Shown here: piece after piece, positions 1-8,419 of the stretch
Numbering within the stretch: position 1 is the first letter of the stretch
How the letters are laid out: each line of letters begins with the position of its first letter
Origin: JAIQGF01 sp051006995
Lineage (GTDB): Bacteria > Acidobacteriota > Terriglobia > Terriglobales > Acidobacteriaceae
DNA length: 64,000 nt
Assembly (NCBI GenBank): GCA_051006995.1
Contig: JBPCSQ010000034.1
Coordinates: 62,001 to 126,000, forward strand
Reading direction: 5' to 3'
The notes under the pieces: model-generated
What the model saw: only the letters and a program-made list of their open reading frames with translations
The model's database searches: none
Told to the model about the DNA's origin: nothing
Position numbers and translations under genes: made by a program

Positions 1-1078
1 TGCCGTCATCGAAGCTCTTGCGCATGGCGAGCAGCTTGTCGGTGTCGTTGCCGAGGTCGCGGACGCTGGTGACGCCACTGGCCATGTGGAGCATGCCGTC
101 GTCGGTATCGAGATGGACGTGCATGTCCCAGAGGCCGGGGAGCAGCGACTTGCCGGCGGCATTGATGATCTGCGCGCCTGTCGGAATCTTGGCAGACGCA
201 TCGGGCGCGACCTGCTCGATCTTGTCACCCTTGATGACGACGGTCATGCCGGGCTTGACCGAAGCGGATTCGGAGTCGAACAGGCGGGCGTGCTGGATGA
301 CGAGCGGGCCAGCGGGCTTGTGGGCGAGGCTGCGGGCGAGCTCACGGTTGCGTTTCGCCAACTCCTCGTCCTGAACTTTGTCGAGCACCGGCAACATGTC
401 TTCCCACCCGGAGCGGATCATGGAGAACCATCCGAAAACCTGGGCGAAATACTGGCCGTCCTCGTCCAGCCAAACGTAGGCGGGGCTAAACCCAAAACCG
501 GTAATGGCGTACTGAACCACGCGCTGCTTCTGGTTGTTGGCGGAGACTTCGCGGTCGCCCACGCGCTCCACGCTTGCGTCGCCTGCGGGAAGAAGCGCCA
601 GGTGGTGGCCGGGCGCTTTCAGCGCGGCACGCACCAGCGCCGCCGTCTCCTCGGGCGGGCCATCCATGCTGGCGTAAAAGGCAGGAGCGTTGAGCTTGCG
701 GTCGCCGCTTTCCGCCCGGTTCTTCCACTGAGCGCGGCCCTGCTCGAAAGTGAACTGCTCGTCCACAGGCCCCTTGTAGTATTCGTTGCCCTGGATGTGC
801 TCGAAGATAGGAAAGCCGTCGTCTCCGACGCGCATCTGGCTGCGTACGCGCGGACCGCGGCCGCGGTCGTTGAACTCGAAGCAGGATTGGGTTGCACCCT
901 GCTCGTGCCAGACGGTCATGATTCCGGCGCGATTGCCGGCCAGCAGCGCCGTGTATTTCGTTGCATTAGCGGGAGATTGGTCGCAGGGAGCGGCCGTCGG
1001 CGTAGACGGCGGCTGGCCCGTCTGCGCCGCCGCCGCGCTTAACAAGATTACTGCAATGCAAAAACGATGAATTCGCAC
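1..1078 (-). CDS. Secreted amidohydrolase family protein (C-terminus beyond window)
   Basis: The reading frame is open from a GTG at 1078 to the window edge, about 359 residues. The GTG is preceded by GGAGG four bases upstream. The N-terminus (MRIHRFCIAVILLSAAAAQ) is a signal peptide, so the enzyme is exported. Residues about 30-240 form a region without a recognisable motif. Residues about 260-359 begin an imidazolonepropionase-like amidohydrolase domain: a short beta domain with a KPGMTVVIKGDKI segment, then LLPGLWDMHVHLD, which carries the HxH metal pair near residue 318, then GVTSVRDLGND. The rest of the TIM barrel with the other metal ligands lies outside the window, so the substrate cannot be inferred. 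It is separate from the dipeptidase gene upstream of it. The family call is secure; the start is likely. Confidence 0.82.
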   Translation of the reverse strand, partial: MRIHRFCIAVILLSAAAAQTGQPPSTPTAAPCDQSPANATKYTALLAGNRAGIMTVWHEQGATQSCFEFNDRGRGPRVRSQMRVGDDGFPIFEHIQGNEYYKGPVDEQFTFEQGRAQWKNRAESGDRKLNAPAFYASMDGPPEETAALVRAALKAPGHHLALLPAGDASVERVGDREVSANNQKQRVVQYAITGFGFSPAYVWLDEDGQYFAQVFGWFSMIRSGWEDMLPVLDKVQDEELAKRNRELARSLAHKPAGPLVIQHARLFDSESASVKPGMTVVIKGDKIEQVAPDASAKIPTGAQIINAAGKSLLPGLWDMHVHLDTDDGMLHMASGVTSVRDLGNDTDKLLAMRKSFDDG

Positions 1079-1095
1079 ACAACCTCCGTCACATT

Positions 1096-1104
1096 TTTTC
1101 CACA
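1096..1104 (+). other. DnaA-box-like nonamer
   Basis: The sequence TTTTCCACA fits the relaxed DnaA-box pattern TTWTNCACA. It lies just upstream of the amidohydrolase start. A second identical nonamer is found 118 bases away, on the near side of a parS-like palindrome. Single boxes are common by chance, so this is noted only because of the pairing. Confidence 0.3.
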
Positions 1105-1213
1105 GTTTTGCTGGTTTGTTTTCAGTGGTTTGCAACGCTCCTTATCACCGGCCACCCGTAAACGACTCAGTCAATGGCACTTGTCGGAAGTGCGTTATCT
1201 TAAAGCTATATAG

Positions 1214-1222
1214 TTTTCCACA
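1214..1222 (+). other. DnaA-box-like nonamer
   Basis: Second copy of TTTTCCACA in the same orientation as the one at 1096, ending three bases before the palindrome at 1225. Matches TTWTNCACA. No AT-rich unwinding element or dnaA/dnaN gene is visible in the window. Confidence 0.3.
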
Positions 1223-1224
1223 AA

Positions 1225-1240
1225 TGTTCCACGTGGAACA
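1225..1240. promoter_or_regulatory. parS: parS-like centromere site (ParB/Spo0J binding palindrome)
   Basis: TGTTCCACGTGGAACA is a perfect 16-base palindrome that fits the bacterial parS consensus TGTTNCACGTGNAACA at every position. It ends immediately before the stop codon of the dipeptidase gene. There is no T tract to make it a terminator. In most bacteria parS sites cluster around the replication origin and nucleate ParB for chromosome segregation. No parAB genes are visible here. Confidence 0.7.
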
Positions 1241-2380
1241 TTACGCCGTCCCCCAGATGTCCGCCAGCACGCGGTGAAAGTTGCCGCCGAGGACCTTGGC
1301 GATCACCGACGATCCGTAGCCGCGCTTCGCCAACCCTTCAGCAACCTTTCGCAATTTGTCAGGGCCGTTGAGTTCGGGCACAAAAGGCATGCGGTCCTCG
1401 CCGGGGGCGGAGATGCCGGCCTTCTTGCGCGCGGCCACCATCTCCTCGAACTGCTTGCGCTGCTCGTCGTTGAGCACCACCGCCTCGACGGAATTGTCGG
1501 TGCCGATGCCGACGTGGTCTTCGCCGCAGACCTTCAGCGCGTAGGCGATGTGCTGGAGCACGTCGTCGGCGGTGGGGACTTTGGGTGAGGCGCAAAGATA
1601 CGGCATGAAATAGACGCCCATGACGCCACCGCGATCGACAAGCGCGCGCATTTCGCGGTCGTCCTTGTTGCGCGGATGGCGGAACACGCCATTGCATCCG
1701 CTATGCGTGATCAGCACCGGCTTCTTGGACACGGCGATACCGTCGGCAGTGGTCTGCTGGCCGCAATGGCTCAGGTCCACCGCGATGCCGAGTTCGTTCA
1801 TCCTGGCCACCGCTTCCCGGCCGCGCGTACTGAGACCGGCGTTGGCCGGCTCCAGGCAGCCGTCGCCCAGCAGACTGCGCAGGTTGTACGACATCTGGAT
1901 GATGCGCACCCCCAGGCCGTGGAAAAGCTCCAGCCGCGACAGGTCCTCCTCGAACGGGCCGGTGTACTGGAACCCGAGGATGATGCCCATCTTGCCCTCG
2001 CGCTTAGCGCGGGCTATGTCGGAGTGGCGGCGAACGAGCAGGAACGTGTCCGGATATTTGTCGGGCAGCGCCTGCGCGATGGCGATGTTGTGAATCGTTT
2101 CGTCATACGTCGGGGACGAGATCGTCGCGTTGATGGCAGTGATTCCGGACGACTTGACCTGCTGAACGTCCGCCGCCGAGAGCTTGGTGACGTTGGCGGG
2201 GAACGAAGAGAACGGCGAGCCGAGGGCGTCAATCACGATGGCATCGCGGTAAAGACGTGCGACGCTGTCGCTTTGCGCATTCCGCCCGGGACCCCTGGCA
2301 AGAGCCATTGCTCCCGAGGCGGCGGCAGCAAGCAGTGCGGTACAGGTTGCGCTTCCAGCGATAAATTGACGGCGGTTCAT
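1241..2380 (-). CDS. Tat-exported M19 (membrane dipeptidase) family protein with altered metal site
   Basis: The 379-residue protein starts at the ATG at 2380, because the next residues (NRRQFIAGSATCTALLAAAA) form a twin-arginine signal. A longer frame to 2461 would bury that signal. The body is the M19 fold: AVDLSHCGQQT and VLITHSGCNGVF carry the two conserved histidines, and GIGTDNS carries the late aspartate. The N-terminal DGHNDLP-type HxD motif is replaced by IDALGSPF, and the bridging glutamate region reads GFQYTGPF. Three canonical zinc ligands therefore look lost, and classical dipeptidase activity is doubtful. A TATAAT lies at 2393-2398, 13 bases upstream of the start, so the leader would be very short. 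Confidence 0.85.
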   Translation of the reverse strand: MNRRQFIAGSATCTALLAAAASGAMALARGPGRNAQSDSVARLYRDAIVIDALGSPFSSFPANVTKLSAADVQQVKSSGITAINATISSPTYDETIHNIAIAQALPDKYPDTFLLVRRHSDIARAKREGKMGIILGFQYTGPFEEDLSRLELFHGLGVRIIQMSYNLRSLLGDGCLEPANAGLSTRGREAVARMNELGIAVDLSHCGQQTTADGIAVSKKPVLITHSGCNGVFRHPRNKDDREMRALVDRGGVMGVYFMPYLCASPKVPTADDVLQHIAYALKVCGEDHVGIGTDNSVEAVVLNDEQRKQFEEMVAARKKAGISAPGEDRMPFVPELNGPDKLRKVAEGLAKRGYGSSVIAKVLGGNFHRVLADIWGTA

Positions 2381-2479
2381 GGTGGGCTGCTCATTATACG
2401 CAGCGCGATACCCGGCGGGTCGTGCGAAAACTGCGTCTTCGGGGCAGGAAAATCGTAGCAACTCGCATCTAAGCTGCTG

Positions 2480-5400
2480 ATGCGCTCAACTGCCGGGCTG
2501 CCGGTGGCCGAGGCCAGCGGGTTGTCGGAGTGCCTGGACCGGCTGGCTGCGACCAAAGGACGCAACCGCCCGCTCTCCACCTATCGCCTGCAATTTCACA
2601 GCGGCTTCCGCTTCGCGGACGCGCGCCGGCTGGTCCCCTACTTGCGCGCGCTTGGCATCAGCCACTGCTACTCATCGCCGATTCTGATGTCGCGTCCCGG
2701 CAGCATGCACGGTTACGACATCACGGACCACCGGCAACTCAATCCCGAGATCGGCACGGAAGACGAATTCCGTGCGCTGGTGGAAGAGCTAAAGCGCGCC
2801 GACATGGGCCTGGTGCTGGACACCGTCCCCAATCACATGGGAGTGGGGCAGGGACACAACCCGTGGTTCCAGGACGTGCTGGAAAACGGGCGCGCGTCGC
2901 GCTACGCGGCCTTCTTCGATATTGACTGGACACCGCTGAAAAACGAATTGCACGGCAAGGTGCTGCTGCCGATGCTGGGCGACCAGTACGGCGAGGAACT
3001 GGAGCAGGGGCGTCTCCGCCTGGACTACGGCGAGGGAAATTTCTACTGCACGTACTACGACAAGCGTCTGCCGCTGGACCCGCAGTCCTGGCCCATGATC
3101 CTGGAGCCGCTGGGGGACTTGCGTGCCCGCCGCCCGGATGCAGAGTGGCGGCCCTCGGGGCTGGCGGAGCTGGAGGAAACCCTTGGCGAGTTGCGCAATC
3201 TGCCGCCCCATTCCACCGAGGATCAGGAAGAGATTCACCGCCGGCAGGACCTGGCGCCCCACCTGAAGCAGCGGCTCTACCGGCTATTCCAGCGCTGCCA
3301 GAGCGTGCGCGAGGCGGTGGACGAAGCCCTCGAGCGGATGAACGGGCGGCCCTGGGATCGCCGCAGCTTCGACGCGCTGCACCGGCTGCTGGACGCGCAG
3401 GCGTACCGGCTGGCGCACTGGCGGGTCTCCGGCGAGGAGATCAATTACCGCCGATTCTTCGATATCAACGAGCTGGTCGGGCTGCGCATGGAGAATCCCG
3501 AGGTATTTGCGGCGACCCATACGCTGATTCGGCGACTGCTGGCGGACGGCAGCGTGAGCGGTATCCGGCTGGACCATCCCGACGGTCTCTATAACCCGGT
3601 GCAGTATTTCGCGCGGCTGCAGACGCTATACGCGGCCAGCCAGTGCTGTGGTCCGGAGCCGGCCATGCGCCAGGCGGAGAACGGCATCGAGGCGGAAGTG
3701 CAGATCATGTACGGCCAGCACGACTGGATGAACCGCCAGCCGCCGCTGTACGTGGTGGTGGAGAAGATCCTGGAGTCGGGCGAGGAGTTGCCGCAGCAAT
3801 GGCCGGTGGACGGGACCGTCGGGTACGACTTCGGTAATCTGGTCAACGGGATCTTCATTGAAGCGCGCAACCAGCGGCTGTTCACCGCGCTGTATCAGCG
3901 CTTCACTGGCAGCGCGCTGGATGTAGATACGGTCATCTACAACTCCAAGAAGCTGATCATGAAGGTTTCGCTGGCGGGCGAAGTTACGGTACTGACGCAC
4001 TTGCTGGACGAGATTTCCGGCGCCGACCGGCGGGCCCGTGATTTCACACACCACACGCTGTTCGAGGCCATCCGCGAGACAGTCGCGTGCTTCCCGGTCT
4101 ACCGAACCTACGTTGACGAGCGCGGGAATATCAGCGATTCCGACCGGCGCTACATCGAGCTGGCGATCGCGACGGCCAAACGGCGCAACGAGAGCACGTC
4201 GGCGGCGATCTTTGATTTTCTGCGTGACATCCTGCTGCTGCGCGCGCGCGAATCGTTCGTGTCGGCGGAGAATTACCGCAAGCGGCTGCGATTCGTGCTC
4301 AAGTTCCAGCAGTTGACCGGGCCGGTGATGGCCAAGGGCCTGGAGGACACCGCCTGCTACGCGTACAACCGGCTGGTCTCGGTGAATGAGGTGGGCGGTT
4401 CGCCGAAGGAATTCGGGCTCCCGGTGCAGGAATTCCATGCCGGAAACGAGAAGCGGTCGCATAGCTGGCCGAATTCGATGCTGACCACCTCGACGCACGA
4501 CAGCAAGCGCAGCGAAGACGTTCGGGCGCGGATCAATGTGCTGTCGGAGATGCCCCGGCCGTGGGCGGCGCAGGTGATGCGCTGGCGGCGCGTCAATCGC
4601 GGGCGCAAGCGCTTGCTGGGCGACGGCCGGCCGGTGCCGGACGCGAACGAGGAATATCTGCTGTACCAGACGCTGGTCGGAGCATGGCCGCTGGAAATGT
4701 CCGGCGAGGCAGAGCGCGCGGAGTTCGCCGGCCGCATTCAGCAGTACATGGTCAAGGCGGTGCACGAAGCCAAAGTCAACCTGAGCTGGACGAATCAGAA
4801 CCCGGAGTACGTGGCCGCCCTGGAGCAATTCATCGCGCGCGTGCTGCAGCCGGGGACGGCGGCCCGGCCGAACCTGTTTTTGCGGCAGATTGAAGCATTC
4901 GTGCCGCAGGTGGGTTTCTTCGGCTGCATCAATTCCCTGGCGCAGACGCTGCTGAAACTGACTGCCCCGGGAATGCCGGATGTGTACCAGGGGAACGAGT
5001 TTTGGGACTTCAGCCTGGTGGACCCCGATAACCGGCGCCCGGTGGATTTTGAGCTTCGGGAGCGGGCACTTGGGGAATTGCTGGTGGCGCAACGCGGCGA
5101 CCTGGCGGAGCTCTGCGAGGAACTGCTGCGCAACTATCGCGATGGCCGGATCAAGATGTGGACGACGCTGCGCGCGCTGAACTTGCGGCGCGAGAATGCG
5201 GCGCTGTTCCAGAGCGGAGCCTACATTCCGGTTTCCGCGACCGGGGAACGACAGGAACACCTGGTGGCATTCGCGCGCGAGCACGAATGGCGGATGGCGA
5301 TCACCGCCGTGCCGCGGCTGCCGTACACACTCTACGGCGCGGAAATGCGCGTCTCCGGCGATGCCTGGGGCGACACGCAAATGGCGTTGCCGCCGCATGC

Positions 5401-5515
5401 GCCGGCAGAGATGGTGAACGTGCTGACCGGCGAGAGGCTGAAGGTGGCGGAGCGGACGCTCGCCTGCCGCGAGCTGTTTGCTCGCTTCCCGGTGGCGCTG
5501 CTGGTGGGCGGGTAG
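2480..5515 (+). CDS. treY: Malto-oligosyltrehalose synthase (TreY)
   Basis: The 1011-residue cytoplasmic GH13 enzyme converts the reducing-end alpha-1,4 linkage of maltodextrins to an alpha-1,1 (trehalose) linkage. The N-terminus STYRLQFHSGFRFADAR and SPILMSRPGSMHGYDITD are diagnostic of TreY. VLDTVPNHMG (near residue 113), GIRLDHPDGL (nucleophile Asp, near 362), VVVEKIL (acid Glu, near 425) and TSTHDSKRSED (near 670) give the catalytic set. The C-terminus is full length for the family. The partner hydrolase treZ is not in this window, nor are glgX or glgP. malQ, which also acts on maltodextrins, lies 9 kb away. No strong ribosome site precedes the ATG, so the exact start is less sure than the identity. 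Confidence 0.95.
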   Translation: MRSTAGLPVAEASGLSECLDRLAATKGRNRPLSTYRLQFHSGFRFADARRLVPYLRALGISHCYSSPILMSRPGSMHGYDITDHRQLNPEIGTEDEFRALVEELKRADMGLVLDTVPNHMGVGQGHNPWFQDVLENGRASRYAAFFDIDWTPLKNELHGKVLLPMLGDQYGEELEQGRLRLDYGEGNFYCTYYDKRLPLDPQSWPMILEPLGDLRARRPDAEWRPSGLAELEETLGELRNLPPHSTEDQEEIHRRQDLAPHLKQRLYRLFQRCQSVREAVDEALERMNGRPWDRRSFDALHRLLDAQAYRLAHWRVSGEEINYRRFFDINELVGLRMENPEVFAATHTLIRRLLADGSVSGIRLDHPDGLYNPVQYFARLQTLYAASQCCGPEPAMRQAENGIEAEVQIMYGQHDWMNRQPPLYVVVEKILESGEELPQQWPVDGTVGYDFGNLVNGIFIEARNQRLFTALYQRFTGSALDVDTVIYNSKKLIMKVSLAGEVTVLTHLLDEISGADRRARDFTHHTLFEAIRETVACFPVYRTYVDERGNISDSDRRYIELAIATAKRRNESTSAAIFDFLRDILLLRARESFVSAENYRKRLRFVLKFQQLTGPVMAKGLEDTACYAYNRLVSVNEVGGSPKEFGLPVQEFHAGNEKRSHSWPNSMLTTSTHDSKRSEDVRARINVLSEMPRPWAAQVMRWRRVNRGRKRLLGDGRPVPDANEEYLLYQTLVGAWPLEMSGEAERAEFAGRIQQYMVKAVHEAKVNLSWTNQNPEYVAALEQFIARVLQPGTAARPNLFLRQIEAFVPQVGFFGCINSLAQTLLKLTAPGMPDVYQGNEFWDFSLVDPDNRRPVDFELRERALGELLVAQRGDLAELCEELLRNYRDGRIKMWTTLRALNLRRENAALFQSGAYIPVSATGERQEHLVAFAREHEWRMAITAVPRLPYTLYGAEMRVSGDAWGDTQMALPPHAPAEMVNVLTGERLKVAERTLACRELFARFPVALLVGG

Positions 5516-5546
5516 GCGTGTGGGACCCAGGGACTAGTGATCTCCT

Positions 5547-5579
5547 AACTTACGCTAAGGCGATTTATCACTCGTTATC
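5547..5579 (+). repeat. Intergenic repeat, B-type (copy 1)
   Basis: Begins AACTTACGCTAAGGCGATTT and ends CTCGTTATC. It matches other B-type copies at 5873, 8654, 10811, 11151 and 13076, all in the same orientation. It lies between treY and the small zinc-finger gene. Confidence 0.6.
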
Positions 5580-5650
5580 CGTATCGGGTAGGTGCGGTTG
5601 AATTTTCCACGAGGTAGCACCGGAAACCCAGCTTGGCGTAGGCTGTGGGT

Positions 5651-5845
5651 ATGGCAAAGAGGAAGATTCCACGCTCGCCTGAATTAGTGCAGGTCGGACG
5701 TTCTCCCAATGAGTGGCGGTGCTCCCGCTGCGGGATGCCATTCCTGATGCCCAAAACACTTGCTGTTGTGGCGCTAGGCGCTCATATGGCAACTAAACAC
5801 AGGGGCGAGGACAGCAAAGCGGCAGCGGGGCGAACGAAACCGTAG
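5651..5845 (+). CDS. Small zinc-finger-like protein
   Basis: The 64-residue basic protein has one compact candidate zinc site: WRCSRCGMPF (CxxC) followed by GAHMATKHRG (HxxxxH-type pair), a C2H2-like arrangement. Start chosen at the ATG at 5651; a GTG two codons upstream is possible. No informative neighbour shares its strand. The gene is bracketed by same-orientation B-type repeats at 5547 and 5873, so it occupies a repeat-delimited unit of about 300 bases. Function unknown; nucleic-acid or protein binding is a guess from the finger. Short length keeps confidence moderate. Confidence 0.5.
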   Translation: MAKRKIPRSPELVQVGRSPNEWRCSRCGMPFLMPKTLAVVALGAHMATKHRGEDSKAAAGRTKP

Positions 5846-5872
5846 CATAGGGCAAAGCCAATCCGGCCCCAT

Positions 5873-5900
5873 AACTTACGATAAGCCGATTTATCGACAG
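5873..5900 (+). repeat. Intergenic repeat, B-type (copy 2)
   Basis: Begins AACTTACGATAAGCCGATTT and continues ATCGACAG. Located between the zinc-finger gene and the 3' end of the convergent metalloprotease gene. Confidence 0.6.
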
Positions 5901-5950
5901 CTGAGTTCTGTTGCCGCGACGGCGACCTGGCATGCCGCATGACCTCCGAC

Positions 5951-8419
5951 CTAGTTTTTCCCCGCTGGTACGCATTGAAACTTGTACTTGAATTCAATCC
6001 CAGACAAATCAGGCCAGTCGGTGTGGCCGTGCAGTATGTCGTGTGGAACGTCGCAGACCCCGTTCGCCGAGTCAATGTCGGCTTGTACACCAAGATCCGT
6101 AAATGACTCCGGAGCAAACCTGTAAAGACTGCAGCGAGAATCGACGAACAGCCCAGTCCCCTTCCAGTTCACGGCGCCAGTGGTCGGAGCCGGAAGGGCA
6201 CAGAAATGGCAGGACGCGTCCGTATAGGCGAAGATGTCCGCCGTTCCCGAGCCCAAACCGATGGTGTCATTGAGATTGGTTTCGTCCAGCGCGCCGGGGG
6301 TCGGGCCGCCGGAGGGCAATGTCTGACGGGAATAATCGAGCCGTGTACAAGTGCCAGGCGCACTCGGCATCGCGCAAGACTCCCCCGCGTTGCAGTCAGA
6401 CGCTGACTGGCACACATATCCGCTCATTGAACATGTCATTGGTGGGATACGCGGCAGGACGCAGGAGTCGCCGGGAGCAGTGCAGTCGACATTCCCTGTG
6501 CAGACACGCCCGCTAACTGAGCAGAAGCTGTTGGCGGGTGGGAGCACACAAGTGCCGCCGTCGCCGACGCAGTCGGAGTCGGCATTGCAGGCCACCGGTA
6601 CGCGTGATCCCAGGCCGGTAGCAAATTGAATCCCGGTCGTTTCGTACTGGTAATTCATGATGCTGAGGTAGTTAGGCTTGTAGTTCGGTTCCTCAGCGCC
6701 CAGAACTCCGTTGTTGGTTTCGTGGCAGACCTGGCCCTGATCGTCATTCAGAGTGCTGCAGGTGTCGCCGGGGCGGCAGTCTGAGTCGCTGCTGCAAACA
6801 TTATCGATGTGGCCATCGTGGCGCAGCCCCAGGTTGTGCCCGAGTTCGTGCATGAATGTGCTGGACATCTGGAAATGGGGTGCTAATCCAGTGTTGTTTA
6901 TCAGCCCGCCGAGTGACACGATGACATCATTGCCGCTGATCTCGGCGAGACCAGCTTGGCCGTAGTTAAGATCTGGGCGATCGCAGTCGCTGGAGTTACC
7001 GGGATTGGCGGGGCAGTGCGCCGGGGAGTCGCAACCGGAATAGTGGGCAAACAGCGCATAGTGATACGCCGCCAGGAACGTATCGGGATCGCTGCGCGTT
7101 TTCAAGTCGTAGAGGCTCACGGCATACTTGCCCACGCCTACGTTTCCTGACGACGCGCCTTCGCAGCTCACGGTCATTTGGGCATCATTCCGCAGCGAAA
7201 CCACGTGCGAGTGCGGCTGTGCTTTCCCTCGCAGTACATGCAAGTTGATTCCGCGAGACGCAAAGCGAGCCACCACAGGATCGAATGTCCGGGGGTCAAG
7301 CGCAAGCGGGTCATGGGTGTGCAGGCACGCATTGTTGACGCAGCGGTCGCTGGCGTGGACCTCAGTAGGCCAATGCGAGGTGCAGTCAGAGTCCGAGGAG
7401 CAGGAATACACGCATTGGCCGCTGTTGCAGGTCTCGCCGACGTGTCCCGTTCCCATTCCTGGATAGCAGTCGGAGTTGGACCCGCACGACTCGCCGCTAG
7501 TACCGTAATCCATCCAGTCGTACAACACATACACATCCGACTTGTTGGTGTCGGCGCCGGGCAGCAGGAGGTCGTGCTTGGCATCGGTGATCACGCCATC
7601 GCCGTTCAGGTCAATGCCGCCCGCTATTTTCCAGGCATCATTTAACCCGTCTCCGCTTTTGTTCGCGCAACCGGAGGAGCAAGACGGAGTCGGCGCCAAG
7701 CATGGGTCGCCCACCCGCAGCTCGTCGAATGCGGCCGAGACTCCGGTCACTACGCCGCTCGCCGGGTGGGCTGAGGCGGTCAACGTATAACCCTGCCCAT
7801 ACCAGTCAATTTTCAGATCCGCAAATGTCGCAATCCCTCTGGCGTCTGTGGTCTGAGTCACCGTACCCCTGAGCGTACCGCTGGTGCCTGGCGGCGTGCC
7901 CATCGCGCCGTTGTGAGCGATCGCCATCCCGACGTTCTGACCGGGCAGCGGATCGGACAAGTTGTCCAGCAATTGCACCGCGACGCCGGTGCCTGCATCG
8001 ATCACTGCGGCAACGTTCGTATTCGTTGGCTGGCTGGCGAACACCGGATTCGCCGCGACCGTCACCGTCAGCACCGCGCTCCCGCTTACGCCAGGTGTCA
8101 GCGTAGCTGTGATCGTGGTGCTGCCGGGGCCTTTTGCTATGACATGTCCAGCTGCATCGATTGCGGCCACCGCCGGATTGGACGATACCCAGCTTCGCAC
8201 CTGCGATGTCACGTTACTCGTGTTCGGACCGGCGACTGCCGTTGCCGTGAAGGCGCCGCTGGTGTTCTCCAGCAGGCGCGCTGCCGCAGGCGACAATGAG
8301 GGTGTCAACGACAGTACGACCTGCGCCGCCGCCGCAAACAATGGCGAGGACAGAGTTGCTAGTAAGGCGACCGCTACCGCGAGCAGCAAACCAAGTTTCG
8401 TTCTAATTCTGAGTTTCAC
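5951..8419 (-). CDS. Secreted metzincin-type metalloprotease with Ig-like and Cys-rich repeats
   Basis: The 822-residue protein starts at a GTG at 8419 with GGAGG four bases upstream. Residues 1-33 are a signal peptide. Residues about 35-125 are a bacterial Ig-like (BIG2) domain, ending in GSTTITATLTPGVSG. Residues about 125-235 look like a second Ig-type domain. From about 245 there are recurring Cys-rich units of the form CSSDSDC...GDTC, also seen near 310-365, 540-570 and 635-715. The catalytic motif is FMHELGHNLGLRHDG near residues 522-536, which is HExxHxxGxxH, followed by SIMNY as a Met-turn. This identifies an extracellular zinc endopeptidase of the metzincin type. An LNGDGVITD segment resembles a calcium loop. 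It is flanked by the local repeat family, and two direct repeats lie in its leader (8449-8509). Confidence 0.82.
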   Translation of the reverse strand: MKLRIRTKLGLLLAVAVALLATLSSPLFAAAAQVVLSLTPSLSPAAARLLENTSGAFTATAVAGPNTSNVTSQVRSWVSSNPAVAAIDAAGHVIAKGPGSTTITATLTPGVSGSAVLTVTVAANPVFASQPTNTNVAAVIDAGTGVAVQLLDNLSDPLPGQNVGMAIAHNGAMGTPPGTSGTLRGTVTQTTDARGIATFADLKIDWYGQGYTLTASAHPASGVVTGVSAAFDELRVGDPCLAPTPSCSSGCANKSGDGLNDAWKIAGGIDLNGDGVITDAKHDLLLPGADTNKSDVYVLYDWMDYGTSGESCGSNSDCYPGMGTGHVGETCNSGQCVYSCSSDSDCTSHWPTEVHASDRCVNNACLHTHDPLALDPRTFDPVVARFASRGINLHVLRGKAQPHSHVVSLRNDAQMTVSCEGASSGNVGVGKYAVSLYDLKTRSDPDTFLAAYHYALFAHYSGCDSPAHCPANPGNSSDCDRPDLNYGQAGLAEISGNDVIVSLGGLINNTGLAPHFQMSSTFMHELGHNLGLRHDGHIDNVCSSDSDCRPGDTCSTLNDDQGQVCHETNNGVLGAEEPNYKPNYLSIMNYQYETTGIQFATGLGSRVPVACNADSDCVGDGGTCVLPPANSFCSVSGRVCTGNVDCTAPGDSCVLPRIPPMTCSMSGYVCQSASDCNAGESCAMPSAPGTCTRLDYSRQTLPSGGPTPGALDETNLNDTIGLGSGTADIFAYTDASCHFCALPAPTTGAVNWKGTGLFVDSRCSLYRFAPESFTDLGVQADIDSANGVCDVPHDILHGHTDWPDLSGIEFKYKFQCVPAGKN

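Noticed and set aside
3626..5398. 590-residue open frame antisense to treY
   Set aside because: It is the mirror of a strongly supported GH13 gene. High GC produces long antisense frames. No domain or signal is recognisable.
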